DNA from: Clusia tigrina
Lineage: Eukaryota > Arthropoda > Insecta > Diptera > Clusiidae
DNA length: 64,000 nt
Assembly: GCA_920105625.2 (NCBI GenBank)
Contig: OV050031.1
Coordinates: forward strand, 46,838,925 to 46,902,924
Reading direction: 5' to 3'
Made by a program: the position numbers and the translations under genes. Numbering within the stretch: the first letter of the stretch is position 1; the number at the start of each line of letters is the position of its first letter. The notes under the pieces were generated by a model that had not been told where the DNA came from, made no database searches, and worked only from the letters and a program-made list of their open reading frames with translations. Below are positions 11,032-23,213 of the stretch, in pieces.

Positions 11032-12138
11032 TCCTAGATATAGCACAGACGCTCGATAAAAGTATGGCATCCTGGCTTACTCTTTAAACTGAAAAAAGTT
11101 ACTACCTGAGACGTTTAATTGATATCTTAATATCATATCTTGAAGAACGGCATTTCAGAGTAAATGCCAATGAAGAAGTCACTAAACTGTTCTCTATAAT
11201 AAAGTGCACCAAAAGGCAGTGTTCTAGGTCATGTGCTCTACACTATCTACACGGCTGACCTTCCACTGACGGAGAATACAAAAATTGCAACCTACGCGGA
11301 TGACACTGTAATAATGGCTACAAGCAGCAAAAATATAATGGCTACAAATTATCACCAAGAAAGCTAGGATAAGCTCCAAATCTTGCTAAATAAGTGGAGA
11401 ATTAAGGTGAATGCAACTAAGTATGTACAAGTAACCTTCAGCTTAAAACAGAAGACTTGTCCGTCAGTGATACTAAAGGATTGTCAACTACCCCAATCCG
11501 AAGACGTCAAATATTTAGGGCTGCATCTTGATCAACGTCAGACATGGCAGAAGCATATTTTTACGAAGAGAAAACAACTTGGAATCAAGCTTACTTCTTT
11601 ATATTGGCTCTTGGGGTACAAACCCCAGCTTGAGAATAAACTGCTCGTTTATAAAACTATCCTAAAACCCATATGGACATATGGTATACAGCTATGGGGT
11701 TCAGCTGCAAAAACCAATATCAAAATCATTGAGAGATGCCAAGCAAAAGTATTGCGCATGATAGTAAAGGCTCCATGGTTCGTCAGGAATGAAATAATAC
11801 GTCACGACCTAAACATCCCTACTGTCGACGAGGAAATATCAAGATACAGCATTAAATATCTGGAACGACTAAGAAAGCATCCTAATATACTAGCTTCAAA
11901 TCTTCTGCAAAGGACAGGTACAATACGGCGACTGAAGCTCACTCAATTTATGATAATAATTTTCTAATACAATAGTTCTGAACTAACCTTATAGGAGATT
12001 AGCACTGGCTCCTCTTCCTCATGTAGTTTTAAATAACTATTTAAAAAATAACTTTGTGTATTTACTTATTTAGTTGTTTAATACTGTTATTTAAATTGAT
12101 TATTGCCCCAAGACAAATAAAAATTGTTTTAAAAAAAA
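11032..12138 (+). mobile_element. LINE-2: 5'-truncated Jockey-like LINE inserted in LINE-1
   Basis: A younger, plus-strand copy that starts within the reverse transcriptase (LDIAQTLDKSMASW at 11032) and runs through a damaged GVPQGSVLGP region, YADDT at about 11295, and an open 194-residue stretch at 11383-11967 (NKWRIKVNATK, KYLGLHLD, IWTYGIQLWGSAA). An untranslated tail ends in ATAAAAATTGTTTTAAAAAAA at about 12138. The flanks TTACTCAGAT (before) and CTACTCCGACG (after) look like a decayed target-site duplication. The 5' truncation and A-rich tail fit target-primed reverse transcription. Confidence 0.8.
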
Positions 12139-12370
12139 CTACTCCGACGTCTTAAAACCGATATGGACATATGGCATACTACTGTGGAGCATTGCGGCAA
12201 CCTCTGATGTCGCAATACTCCAGAGATTCTAATCAAAAACGCTGACTATGATTTCAAAAGCTGCATACTAGGTAACGAATATCCAACTCCATCGTGACCT
12301 GAAAGTTCCGACAATGGCATACAAACTGAGAATTCACGTGCACTTTAAATCCACTCATATCAGAAAAATC
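12139..12370 (+). pseudogene. LINE-1 ORF2, last segment
   Basis: After LINE-2 the older LINE resumes: YSDVLKPIWTYGI-like coding from 12143, then LLWSIAATSDVAIL, RDLKVPTMAYKLRIH. These blocks directly follow ENKLxLY of the segment that ends at 11031, so the two are one gene split by LINE-2. Several stops. Confidence 0.7.
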
Positions 12371-12394
12371 CACTCATAAAAAGAAAAAATAAAT

Positions 12395-12560
<166 letters not shown>

Positions 12561-12768
12561 AATTTAATTTTTTTTTTAAACACTAAATTTCATAGTTTTT
12601 CCTGAAGAAAACTATTTTATTATATTATTATATTTTCTGCCGGTAATGAATAATTTTAAATTAAAACACTACTTTGTTCTGTGTTCAGGAGCGTTGAGCC
12701 ATATCACATAAAAAAATTGTGTGTAATCAGAATCTAATTTATTTTAAGAAAAAATACTTTATATTTAC

Positions 12769-15566
12769 CTCTGATTTATAAGGTTCCAAGTCTAACCATC
12801 GCCATTGATGTAGTTCTCCTGTTTCGGAGATAGCTATAAATTCTGAGTAAAGGGCAGCAATTTTTTTAAACCGAATTGAGTTGTTCTTATCGGGCCATGG
12901 CTGCACCTCCTCAGAGATCCAAATTGGAGACGTGAGTGACGATGTCTCTTTCTTTTTCGTATCTAAAATATTTTTAAAATGCTATAAATTTTGTATGAGA
13001 AATCACGTCACAAACCTGTATCTTTATCCCAAACATAATCGTCTTTATTTAGCCAACGGCGAGGACCGTAATATTGTCGATCTCGCCAGCGACTAAATGC
13101 TTCACGGTCTGCACTTACGGAAGAAATTTGTGCAGATAAACTACTAGCACCAGGTAAAGCGCTGCCCGCAGATGTGGATGCTCTAGGTTGGTTATTGTCT
13201 GCATTGCTAGAATTGGATTGGTTTCTTTCGCTACGTATACGATCAAATAATAAACTTGTTTCAGACAATTGAAACAAATACTCATATTAGCAGATATAAA
13301 ACATTTTTTTCTTCTTATCCCTTACTTTCGGATGCTTGAGTAGTTGCTAAATATTTCCTCAGAAAAAAGGCCATCAGAAGGATCGATAATAACACTGTTA
13401 TTATCGCCATGAAATCCATTATCTAGTAAAGAAATTAGATCTTCTGGCACGTAATTATCACCACCCTCCTCTGTGTCATCGGCTTCCTCGTCATCACGTG
13501 AGAGAAGATTGTTGACTGCTAGGTTCACATCAAGGTTAGTACGCTATATTTTAAATTTTAGGTAATACGAATGGCAGGAAATATCAGTTTGGTCAAACCT
13601 GAAGCTCTCTAATAATTAAATTTCGACTCTTTCCTTGCAAAACTACTTCAGCTTGTGATATAAGTTCCTCTGGAACATATGTGGCTGGAACAGTCACAAG
13701 AGGGCGACTAGAAGCAGTGCCCCCAATAATTACGCCAGTGCTGCGCGACCCAGAACCTTGACCTGCTGAACCCGACCTACCAGTAGCTCTCATTAAGCGA
13801 GCCCTTGATCGAGCCAATTGTCGTGAAGAGTTTGAAGCTGAATTTTTCGCATTACCAGAAGCGTTATTACCGCCATTTGTATTGCTGAAACAAATATTTT
13901 TCAATAGCTCCAAAACTTTTACCAATAGTTACCTTTTTGTAGTATCCGATTTACTCAAGTCGAGACGATCTGAATTAATAGAAAAAGCAACGCGAAACAC
14001 TTTACCGTCTTCTAGAAGAACTCCGATATGATTCGGTCCGATTACAACTTCTTTTACAGCAATTTTCAGCTGTTCAAATATTCGATGAGTTCCAAACCCA
14101 AGTTTATTAACCTTGTCGGAAACTTCGCGTAACCTACAAGTAGATTATATTAAACAAATTGCTTTTGCAGTAAATAAAATTAATAATTTAAATTAATTAA
14201 TTTAATCTAACTTGATTACACAGTATCAGAACAGAAATAATGAGCGTACTAAATTTGTAGAGCTCATATATACTTAGAACATGAAAATCAAAGTCTTCTG
14301 CCGTTTGGACAAAGAACACGAAAAATAGAAAATCATTGAATATGAGTATGCTTCATATTTTGCATTACAGTATGTAGCTATAAAATTACTTCACAAGTGT
14401 CAGTCTTTCATGTACATTGACACTATTTACTATATAGCATTAAAGCAGAATTAAAGTCAAGACAAGCTAACATACAAAACGTACAGGTGCATTTTAAATA
14501 TGTGTAAAATTTAATAAATTATATGTATTGGCATGCTTTCGTACGAAAGGAATGACAGTTAGTGAATATTCATTAAACTCTTTAGCACAATTTTTATAAG
14601 ATCTCGTATCCACATTATGAACAACGTAATCATTTTGTAATTCTTGATATTAGGTTGCCTCTGAATATTATATAAAAGTTAGGTTTATTCGTTTGTGGAA
14701 GCTCAACAGTTTTTAAAATAGGAAGTCAGTACAAATTAAACGAGTCCGACTGCAAATGGCAAAATATACAATACATATGCAACTTTAAAAGAAAGACAAT
14801 TAAAAACTGTTATTATAGGATCCGTTTGGAAAAACTAAACTATTCTCAAATTTTTAATGATTAATATATTTCAAGCTTTATTTATTTCAAGTATCGTATA
14901 AAATAAAAATGGTTACATTGTAATTTGTTGCAACAACATGGATGCTAGCATACACCATTAATATTCATTCATATAAATTAGATTGAAAATATGCAGATCA
15001 ACTCTACTTCGGATAAAAATATATCTATTTATATTTATCTAATTTTGCCGTGTTGAATATTCACTACTTCAAAACAAATAGTTTAATCGCTTCTTTACAA
15101 AAAAATTATGTTCTTTTTTTATAAGACTAGATACAATTTATATTTACGTCAGTATAATATAATATTTTTAATGTAACGCGTAATATTAAACAAGCTTAAT
15201 TTTATATAATAAATAAAAAAGCATTTACTTTAATATTTCAGCACAAAAAACTTTAAAGCATCATATTTATTTATATTATATATGCTAATAACAATATCAG
15301 CAAGTTTTATTATACTTGATTTTTTGAAATCCTATACAAAAACATTGCTTTTAAATTTAACATATCGTGCTATATATATCCATTTTTTTAACTACAATTT
15401 TCTCACCCATATTAAAGAAATATATATAAAAAAAAATGTTTTGAATAGCTTTTAACATTTATGATTTACACCCGCATTGTACTTTTGCTTTGCTTACTCA
15501 TTACCTCTCAATAAACTGCTCGTCAGTTCCGGGCAGCGGCTGTACAACAAATTGTATAGAAGTCAT
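12769..15566 (-). CDS. hyd: hyperplastic discs (UBR5-type HECT E3 ubiquitin ligase), first six coding exons
   Basis: N-terminal 400 codons of the hyd/UBR5 E3 ligase, a large, mainly nuclear enzyme that transfers ubiquitin to substrates through a C-terminal HECT domain (not in this window). Coding exons on the minus strand: 15566-15505, 14133-13933, 13884-13599, 13543-13326, 13254-13016 and 12962-12769 (62, 201, 286, 218, 239, 194 nt). All junctions have GT/AG and keep one frame; the sum is 1200. The protein starts [18 protein letters not shown], continues [13 protein letters not shown] and [16 protein letters not shown], then a serine-rich linker. A UBA domain lies at about residues 158-200 ([19 protein letters not shown], then [19 protein letters not shown] across the exon 3/4 junction). 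The last exon begins the RCC1-like propeller ([20 protein letters not shown]). The next exon is absent down to position 1, which is filled with transposons. The match to the UBR5 family over several conserved blocks makes this call secure. Confidence 0.95.
14134..15504 (-). other. hyd intron 1 (1371 bp), AT-rich, no feature seen
   Basis: Between coding exons 1 and 2 of hyd. Ends fit the splice consensus (GTAATG donor after 15505; CTTGTAG acceptor before 14133). The interior is AT-rich with scattered homopolymers; I see no transposon and no extra exon in it. Confidence 0.7.
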
Positions 15567-16439
15567 TTCTTGTGTTAATATATTGCTAATTTCGTATATG
15601 TATAAATTATTTTATTCACATTCCACTTTTATTTCGATTTCTCCGCAGTGAAAAAATTTTCAGATAATACCAAGAAATGTATGAAAAAAAGTCATGAGAA
15701 CTACTTTAAGTGCGCTTAAAGTAAAAGCTGTAGCAAGCTTGTGCTTGACCATTTTAGATTTCTACAACTAATTAAATCGATTAATTTTTGTAAATCCAGA
15801 GTGGTTCTGAATCATGATACAAGTATAAGTGATGAATGCAATCAACTTTGATACTTGTCAAAATTTTGGAGTAAGAAGGCTGATATTTTTCATTTTGGCA
15901 AATTGTGAGTAGATTTTTCTTTTTACATTTATTAATAAGTTTTAATTTAAGTCAGGAAGATTTTATTTTTTCCTATTAAGTTTTTAATGTACATTCTACA
16001 AGAAATTTATAATTGTATTCAAACCTTAACATCTAATAATTTAATATTAAATACTTATAATTCTGCACCAGAGTGAATTGATTTCATATCATAAATTATA
16101 ATATGGAAGGTCTCGTATTTTTAACCGTGAAAAGCTTCGAAGATGTTGGAGGACATGGGCTAGCGGGTTCGAATGTTTCAGAAGCCTCAGCCAATACATA
16201 TACATAGTCCTTCTCTAAAGCGAGCATTGCCTATATCGCGATGAATGTTGACATATCTCATATACCATGGTGCGTTTAAATGTTTCTTAATATTCCACAC
16301 TAAATGTAGCAGGCGACCATATCTGAGCGTAATATGACCAAATCGATTTGATTGCGGTTTTGTATAAAATTACTTTGTGTTCTATCGGAAGGCGGGAACG
16401 TTTAATTATCAAAAAATTTAATTAAAGGGCTGTTAACCT
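15567..16439 (-). other. hyd 5' flank or 5' UTR, AT-rich
   Basis: Sequence directly upstream of the hyd start codon (minus strand). The bases before ATG read AACACAAGAA. It should hold 5' untranslated sequence and possibly the promoter or a 5' UTR intron, but I see no unambiguous TATA box, initiator or splice site that would decide the transcription start. Confidence 0.4.
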
Positions 16440-16790
16440 AATTTACTTTTGTTTGGCTCTATATGTTTGCGTCAAATCAGTCTTTGGTCGAGATGAACTC
16501 CAAAAGAGTTAGCTCACTGGATACAGGAATAGTGACGCTGTTCAGTTTCATTGCCGTGGGCTGCCTTGATGTAATGTAAAAGTGACATATTTGCTTTTAG
16601 TTTCATTTACTCTTATGCGCCAGTTACAGAAACAGATTTAAATTTTTCTCAGATGCCGTCGGTATGTCTGCCATAAACAACACATTCAATAAAGGCCCAA
16701 GAACACTACCTTGGGACACACCAAATTCGATGCTGTAGACGTTATATTTGATTCGTTGCACTTCACTAAAAGTTTTCGATCTCTAATGTA
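16440..16790 (-). pseudogene. Minus-strand Jockey-like LINE, 3' half of target of Gypsy-B
   Basis: Reverse transcriptase coding matter read on the minus strand from 16790 downward: RDRKLLVKCNES, a damaged VCPKVVFLGLY block (equivalent to GVPQGSVLGPL) near 16715, and NWRIRVNETKSKYVTFTL near 16590-16630. The catalytic FADD region is deleted between these blocks. It continues, in frame across the Gypsy-B array, into the segment starting at 30664. The TGTA at 16787-16790 is one copy of the array's target duplication. Confidence 0.75.
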
Positions 16791-17464
16791 AGTTAAATAC
16801 TCACCTGAGCAAAATCTTTTAATAATAGAAATATATACATTTAATTTTTATTTCAATATTTTATTATTTTACTCGTCCTTCTCCTTCGAGCTCTAGTCTA
16901 TCAAAAGATGCGAGCTCTCATACTCGGGTTCTTTTTATACCTTTTCGCCGCCGACAATCGCATGGTGACTGCGCTTTGAGGCGGCATTGCGCGACAGCGT
17001 TTCACGGCTGGGCTTGGCGGCACCGACATACAACACATGTCTCGCCAATTCCTCCGGCACCGAGAACCATCACCGTCTACCGTATCTACGCGTAGCGGTT
17101 GTGCCGCGCATTTTGTACAATGCTTTGTACTGCTGCGCAAGCGCATGGTGCCAATGCTCTTTTCATATATTTTCTCGCGTACCGAGAACCAGCACCGTCT
17201 ATCGTGCCCTTGCGCAGCTGATGGCAGCGGATGGCAGCAGACCCTGTTGCAGCACATTTCGTACAATGCTTTGCACCGCTGCGCTAGCGCATGGCGCCAA
17301 TGCTCTCAGTCTTGTGTTTTCCCACGCACCGAGAACCAGCACCGTCTACCGTGCCCCTGCGCAGCGGATGGCAGCAGACGCTGTTGCAGCGTATTTCGTA
17401 CAATGCTTTGTACCGCTGCGCAAGCGCACGGCGCCAATGACATGCAACGCGTATGTTGCTAACT
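16791..17464 (-). repeat. Gypsy-B LTR 1 (3' LTR of copy A)
   Basis: 674 bp, GC-rich in its middle against an AT-rich surrounding. It contains three direct repeats of roughly 120-150 bp, each starting near an ACCGAGAACCA motif (about 17058, 17179, 17330) and including GTACAATGCTTTG. On the sense (minus) strand these lie in the U3 part, where enhancer-like repeats are common. Long plus-strand open frames here are products of this repeat, not genes. Confidence 0.9.
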
Positions 17465-17480
17465 CCTCCCCCCTTAAGAT
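17465..17480 (-). other. Gypsy-B copy A polypurine tract
   Basis: On the plus strand CCTCCCCCCTTAAG follows the LTR; the minus strand therefore reads CTTAAGGGGGGAGG directly before the 3' LTR. The same tract lies beside LTR 2 (23887-23902). Confidence 0.75.
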
Positions 17481-17875
17481 CAGCCGTCCTCGGCTGACGG
17501 GCGTCCCGCCTTCGGGCACTGCCACGCTATTTCTGATATGATTGAAAATATCCAAAGTTTTCCTTGTCTCTCTTTCTAAAATTGGTCACGTGTGAGGACC
17601 AAAATCACGGCAACAAAGCAGGACCCATCATGCCCCGACCCTCTAGAGTTTTTAAGAATGGACAATAGCTGGAGACGACCAGGGAAACAAAAAGAACATT
17701 TCAAGCTTTAAGCAGTTTCAAATGAGAAACACTTCCTTTTAAAAAAATTTAAAGTTCAACTTTAATATCATAAACGTTATAAATTTAATCGATGTATTGC
17801 CCATATGAATTGAATGAGGTGATTCTAGTTGCTGCTGGTAAGAGTGCTTGTAAGGGAAGTTTAAGAAAATATGCC

Positions 17876-18937
17876 CTAACGTAGGTTGTCTTTGTGGACT
17901 ACTCGGCCATCCACCAGGATACTCGATCCGAGGTCTGCGCCTACAGTCTTCTGGTTGTAAACTTTTGATAGTTTGTTTCCAAACCTTTTATTTGCCTTAA
18001 CAAATACCTTGTCTCCTGTTTTGAAAAATTTCGTTTTTCGCAGCCGGTTGAAATATTGGAGTTTAGTTTGTTGCGTGACTCGTAGTCTGGCTTCCACCTC
18101 GCCTCTCATTACCTCGGAAATATAATGAAGTATGTCGACAGGTCTCTGATTAGTAACAGAGTGGATTGTGCGGTTGTACCTGGATACCGCTAACAAAACT
18201 AGCTCCCCTATATCCGAGGAATAGTCCGCTGCTTTGAGACATCTTGAAATCTCCGTCAATGTGCTGTGGAAGCGTTCCACCTGTCCATTAGATGTGCTGT
18301 GCAGGGGCGGAGCTGCATGAACGCTAGCATCGAACTGATTTTGTAGCAGTGACCTTATAGTGTTAGAAGTCAGCGATTTTTCGTTGTCGCATACCACAGT
18401 ACGTGTATCCTTAAAGACATTGAGGGTTTCCAGTAGGGGTCCTTTGAGGTCCACTATACTTTTGGATCTTATGGGTTTTACAATGGCAAATTTGGAGAAC
18501 TTGTCCAGGCATGTGAGGAAGTGGTGACCTGCCGTGGAATTGATATCCAGATGCAAAATTTCGCCCGGATGCGTGGGAATAGGGGTTTTGCCTATTTGGG
18601 TTGCGTGTGGGTGTCGATTGTACTTGCCTTCCTGACATATGCGGCAGGCAGATGCCAGCTGCTTGAATTGTTTACGGACACCGGGGAAATATGCCATCCG
18701 CAACACCTGACGTGTAGTTTCATTCGGCGAACGATGGGCTCTGTTGTGCTCTCTGGCTAGGATTTCTTGTTGCTCGCTTGGGTTGGTGATATCCTTTACC
18801 CTTCTCGCACTGAATCGGAACTTCACGGATGGGAAGAGATCCGGCAAGGTGTCCTCCAAATATTGCAATGTAACTCGATCGCAATATATTCCATTCACAA
18901 CATTGACGTTAACGGACTCGTTCAGCAGCTGGGGCAA
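17876..18937 (-). pseudogene. Gypsy-B copy A integrase (353-residue open part)
   Basis: Integrase of copy A, last part of pol. The HHCC zinc-binding block is seen (REHNRAHRSPNETTRQ, then CRICQEGK), then the catalytic core with LDINSTAGH (first D), VVCDNEKSLTS (second D) and NGQVERFHS (catalytic E). The carboxyl end, KTVGADLGSSILVDGR, is undamaged. It is separated from the upstream RNase H by frameshifts near 19074 and 19345, so it could not be made as part of a pol polyprotein. Confidence 0.85.
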
Positions 18938-20975
18938 GTCCGAAGGTGAGGCATAAGTTAGGACATGCCTGAGCTGTTTCTGGAATACTATGGAGGAAGT
19001 TTTCTTCGACTTCTCTCCAGCTTGGAGGATAAGCTGATTTCTGAAGCAATTGACGGGGTTATCGACAGTCGGAAAGGAGATCCCAGCGACTTTTCAGCGC
19101 TTATATTGGTTTCACGTTGGTTAGGTTTCTTCATTATTGCATTTATGTGCTGTCGTGAAAGCGCGTCCGCGACAACATTGAGTCTTCCTGGCTTGTAATG
19201 GAACCTCGGGGCGAACTCCTCAATGAAGGATCGCCATCGTTTCATCTTTGAGTTAACATTTCTGTCCGAGAGAGCGAATGTAAGGGGTTGATGGTCTGTA
19301 AAAATATTTAGGTTCTTGACTCCGTATAGGTAGTTTCTCAGCTTCTGCAATGACCAACCATTGCAAGCAGCTGTCGCTCATTAGTTGCAGAGTGCTCCTC
19401 TGTATCGGAGAGAGTGCGCGAGATCATGGTAATGGGCCGACCTCCCTGCGATAGTACAGCCCCTAAGGCATGGGATGAAGCATCCGTGGTTAGATCGAAT
19501 GGTTTTCCGAAATCCGGATAGAGAAGCAAAACATCCTCTGATGCAAGTGCTGACCTCACACGCCGAAAGGCGTCTAATGCATCCGCATCGAGGACAATCG
19601 AAGTGTTTTTAGACTTTGATGCGCCTATATGACCATTCTTCCCCCTCAGATACCTGGTTAGTGGCTTGGTAATCCGAGCATAATCCTTGATGAACCTTCT
19701 ATAGTAGCCCGTCAAACCTAAGAAGGATCTTAAGGCGCGAAGGTTGTGGGGCTGCTCAAAATCAACGATATCCCTCACCTTGTTTGGGCAAGTTTTTATA
19801 CCAATGTTGGAAACAACAAATCCCAGGAACTCTACCTCCTTTTTAAAGAACCTAGACTTTTCTCTAGCGACCCGCATATTAGCCTGGAATAACCTGTCCA
19901 AGACCCTGCGTAGATCCGTAAGATGCGTTGTTGCATTAGGAGAAAATATGATCACGTCATCCATGTAAACATAACAGCTCCTTCCAATCTCCTCCCGGAG
20001 TACGTCATCAATAGCTCTTTGGAAGATACTAGGGGCGTTCTTAAGGCCCATGGGTAGACGGCAATATTCATACTTGCCATTATTGATTGAAAAGGCAGTT
20101 TTCTCCCGGTCCTCCTCTGCTAAAGCGATCTGTTAGAAGCCATTTTTTAGATTGATAGTTGAGAAATATGTAGATTTTCCCAAGTTTGCGAGAATGACCG
20201 AAGTGTCGGGTATTGGATATCGGTCGCTGATGGTTTTATCATTTAATCGCTTAAAATCCAAAACCAATCGCAGTTTCCTGTGCCCGTTTTCATTTACTCC
20301 TTTCTTGGGTACTACCCAGAGGGGGTTATTAAAGGGGGACCGAGAAGGTCGTATGATCCCGTCCTCGAGCATGCTACTTATTTCCTTATTTACGAATGTG
20401 GTGGCTGCAATGGGGTAAGGATATGATCGGGCGTAAACTGGATCATTGTCTGTAGTTCGGATGGTTGCAAGGACGTTGGTGTTGAACGGCAGGCCCTCTC
20501 TGGGATCCGCAAACACTCCATTCAGATCAATCAGGAGTTGCTGGAATTCCGTAGTGGCCTCAGAGGGAATTTCCGTTTGATCGTTGCTGCTGGTATGCTC
20601 TTCTTCCTCGTTCTCGTCTATGATGGAATCTGTGTAATTCACCCCTTCACACTCCTGAAAGAGCAGCGTTTCCATTCCCCGGGCATGGCTGAGTGTTCCC
20701 ACGTCTAAGTTGACACAAGCCGAGACGTCCGTTAGCAGATCAAACCCGATTATAGCGTCAAAGGTGTTTAGAGTGGGAAGCATGTAAAAGGTAGAAGTCC
20801 TTCCTAGCACATTCATTCCACATTTCCTAGTGACAGAAACACTCCCCACCACAGTTTTGACCTTAAATGGTTTGATTACCGGCTTTATTCCCCGCAGGCC
20901 AGGGATATCCCTAATATAATTCTTGGCAGAGCCGGTGTCCACCAAGAACTTTAAACGCTGTGATGCTAAGGTCAT
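18938..20975 (-). pseudogene. Gypsy-B copy A protease, reverse transcriptase and RNase H, broken
   Basis: Pol of copy A up to the integrase. The protease starts at 20975 with KFLVDTGSAKNYI (DTG active site). The polymerase reads KLRLVLDFKRLND, then is stopped by TAA at 20133-20135 inside the conserved NGFxQIAL block; it resumes in the same frame with GLKNAPSIFQRA and the catalytic YVYMDD (about 19965), RNase H matter (LTTDASSHALGAVLSQGG) and TDHQPLTFALSDRN. One-base deletions relative to copy B near 19345 and 19074 shift the frame. The ATG of this frame overlaps the gag stop as ATGA (20972-20975), suggesting frameshift or reinitiation for gag-pol. Confidence 0.88.
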
Positions 20976-22309
20976 TTGAAGGTATGGGAGGAGTGACCTC
21001 CCATCCCTAAAAAATTCACCTCGTCGAAAGTTGTTTCCCCCTCAACATCGGCACCGGGGTCATCCCGTCTGTAGTTTCGGTTGCGACGACGACCTTCACC
21101 CCGGAGGCTTCCATTGGCCCAGCCACCAGGAGAAGAATTACTTAACTCAGCGTCCAGGAAATTGACTCTTGGGTGTTTCGAATCGTGTGAAGGTGGTAGC
21201 GACGAGTGTGGCCTTTTTGTAGCTGGATCCCTCCCTTGAAATTGCTGGCTATCCGAGTATCCTTTCCGCATATGAGGAGCGCCGATAGAAGCTCCAAACC
21301 GGTTTGCATTGAAGGGATTTCGTGGAGGAGCGTCTATGGCGGGTATCGTAGACGGATTGTCCCATCGGGGTGGAGTTCTTGGCTGGGCGATGCCCCCAGT
21401 TCTTGGACGACCAATGGCAAGTCGAGCTGAGTCGGGTTGATACATCCTTATAGGCTGCTGGTTGACGCTATAATTGAAGGAGGGGTGGATTCCCTGGGGC
21501 CCCCATCGCTTCCATGACTGGTCTATATGGGCTCTGGCTGTGTTTATTTCTAGCTCCAAGGCCAGAGCGAGGGCTGCCGACATATCCGGGGGACTAGCAC
21601 AAAAAACTGATGAACTCATGGGCTCGTTGAGCCCCGAAATGAATACGCTCCTAGCCAGGTTCCTGTGCTCTTCATTCAGGATTTGCTTCCGCGATGCATC
21701 ACCAGAATTGCTCATGTCGTTCTGGTTGGTTAGAAGGGTGAGCCTCTTCTGAATCTCGTCATAATACTTAGAAACGGACCATCCCCTTTGCCTGAGACTC
21801 AGCATTTCTTGTTGAAGCGCGTATGAGGGTCTTCTGTCTGCATATGTAAAATCTAACCGAGCCAGTATTGCGTCAAGGTTAGTAGGCGTATTGAAGGATG
21901 TTAGGAGGGCATCGGCCTCTCCCATTACCTTGCTTCAGATCAGGTCAACGGCCTGGTAATGGCGAGGAAGACCTTCCGAACCCGTGAAAGGGGCGTAAGC
22001 GCTAGTGACAGATCTCCGCCAAGAAGCGTACTGCGTCCTGCTTCCACCAAACTCGCGAAGGGCTTGAATGAGTACGAATGAATCAACCCCTTCACCCTCT
22101 CGATCGAACGTAACATCGTTATAAACTGTGGGAGGTACTGCCGGTTATCCAAGGATCTGCAGTTCTTTTCGGAGTTCGCATATCTCGTTGCGACTCTCAA
22201 TAAATCGTCGGTTGCTTTCTTCAGTCAAAGAGGAGAAGGCGGTGTTGATCATAGCCTCAAATATAGCCAAATCACCGCGGGGTTGGTGCGCTGCTTCGTT
22301 GTGCGCCAT
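20972..22309 (-). pseudogene. Gypsy-B copy A gag with premature stop
   Basis: Capsid gene of copy A, 445 codons from the ATG at 22309 as in copy B, but codon CGA of copy B is TGA here (21935-21937), leaving a 317-codon remainder from the ATG at 21925. Content: an amphipathic amino-terminal half with LRQRGWSVSKYYDEIQKRL, an Arg/Pro-rich middle and a basic tail (EGRRRNRNYRRDD) instead of CCHC knuckles. Confidence 0.88.
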
Positions 22310-22590
22310 ACTACAGTCTAGAAGCGCACTCTACTTTGCGATGAACGGTACTAGAGACCTGACTGAACGTGGCCTGTGCTGGTCTTCCCTTGTTACAGCG
22401 GAAGTCCTTGGTGTGGTGAGCCTTGCACCGTCTTTTTCGGATGCTCTCTACGTCACCAAGAATGTGCTAGAACTTATGGTTGGGCTGTGCAACGCCTTTT
22501 GGGTAGTTCTAAAAATTTAAAGTTTTATTACTTAAAAAATTTTTATTTTTTTAAATTCATTTTTTTTAATTAAAATTTTGTTTACGTTAA

Positions 22591-23212
22591 ACCTGGAGGG
22601 TCCCGTAGGAATCGCAGATTTTAACGCAATATAGCACCACATATCGCCATTCTTGCTTTATACCGGTGAACGTGGAGATGGGCTATGCACCACCTTTTTC
22701 GGTCGCACCGTGTTTAATAATAAACCTTGCGAATGGTCAATACGCAGCGAACCGCCTTTTTCGGTAGCGCTAAAAATTTATTATTAATTATAAATTTTTA
22801 TTTATTTGTACTAAAAACTGGAGGGTCCCTTAGGAATCGCAGAATTTACCTCAATATATACCACGTATATGTTACAAAAACTGGAGGGTCCCGTAGGAAT
22901 CGCAGATTTGCTTTTTTTATTAACCCCTCTCAAGGGTACGGTAAGAGCTTTGGCAGCGACTTTTTCGCATGCCCCACACTTCCGACACAAAAACTGGAGG
23001 GTCCCGTAGGAATCGCAGATTTGCTTTTGTTTATTAACCCCTCTCAAGGGTACGGTAAGAGCCTGTGCAGCGACTTTTTCGCATGCCCCACGCTTACGAC
23101 ACAAAAACTGGAGGGTCCCGTAGGAATCGCAGATTTGTTATTTATTCACCCCTCTCAAGGGTGGGTTATGAGCCAGTGCAGCGACTTTTTCGCATGCTCC
23201 AAGTTGGGCGCC
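22591..23212 (-). repeat. Gypsy-B copy A leader tandem repeats
   Basis: Between gag and the 5' LTR the leader has five occurrences of the core GGAGGGTCCCGTAGGAATCG (plus strand; one copy has a T for G), the last three within near-identical units of about 112-116 bp that also contain CCCCTCTCAAGGGT and CGACTTTTTCGCATGC. On the sense strand each unit begins with GGGCATGCGAAAAAGTCGC, very like the bases just after the primer-binding site, so the array probably grew by duplication of that region. No Su(Hw)-type TGCATA core is present. Confidence 0.85.
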
Positions 23213-23213
23213 A
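23197..23213 (-). other. Gypsy-B copy A primer-binding site (tRNA-Lys type)
   Basis: The minus strand reads TGGCGCCCAACTTGGAG at the LTR edge, complementary to the 3' end of a lysine tRNA in its first 11 bases (TGGCGCCCAAC). Lys is the usual primer of the fly gypsy group. Copy B has the same at 29970-29986. Confidence 0.75.

Noticed and set aside
16987..17541. Long plus-strand open frames (184 and 141 codons) repeated at 23409-23963 and 30182-30676
   Set aside because: They lie within the Gypsy-B LTR, antisense to the element, and arise from its internal GC-rich repeats; both overlapping frames are Cys/Arg/Ala-rich with no domain.
17465..17875. Possible envelope gene between Gypsy-B integrase and 3' LTR
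   Set aside because: Only about 410 bp, no open frame of note and no signal peptide or membrane segment; the element lacks env in both copies.
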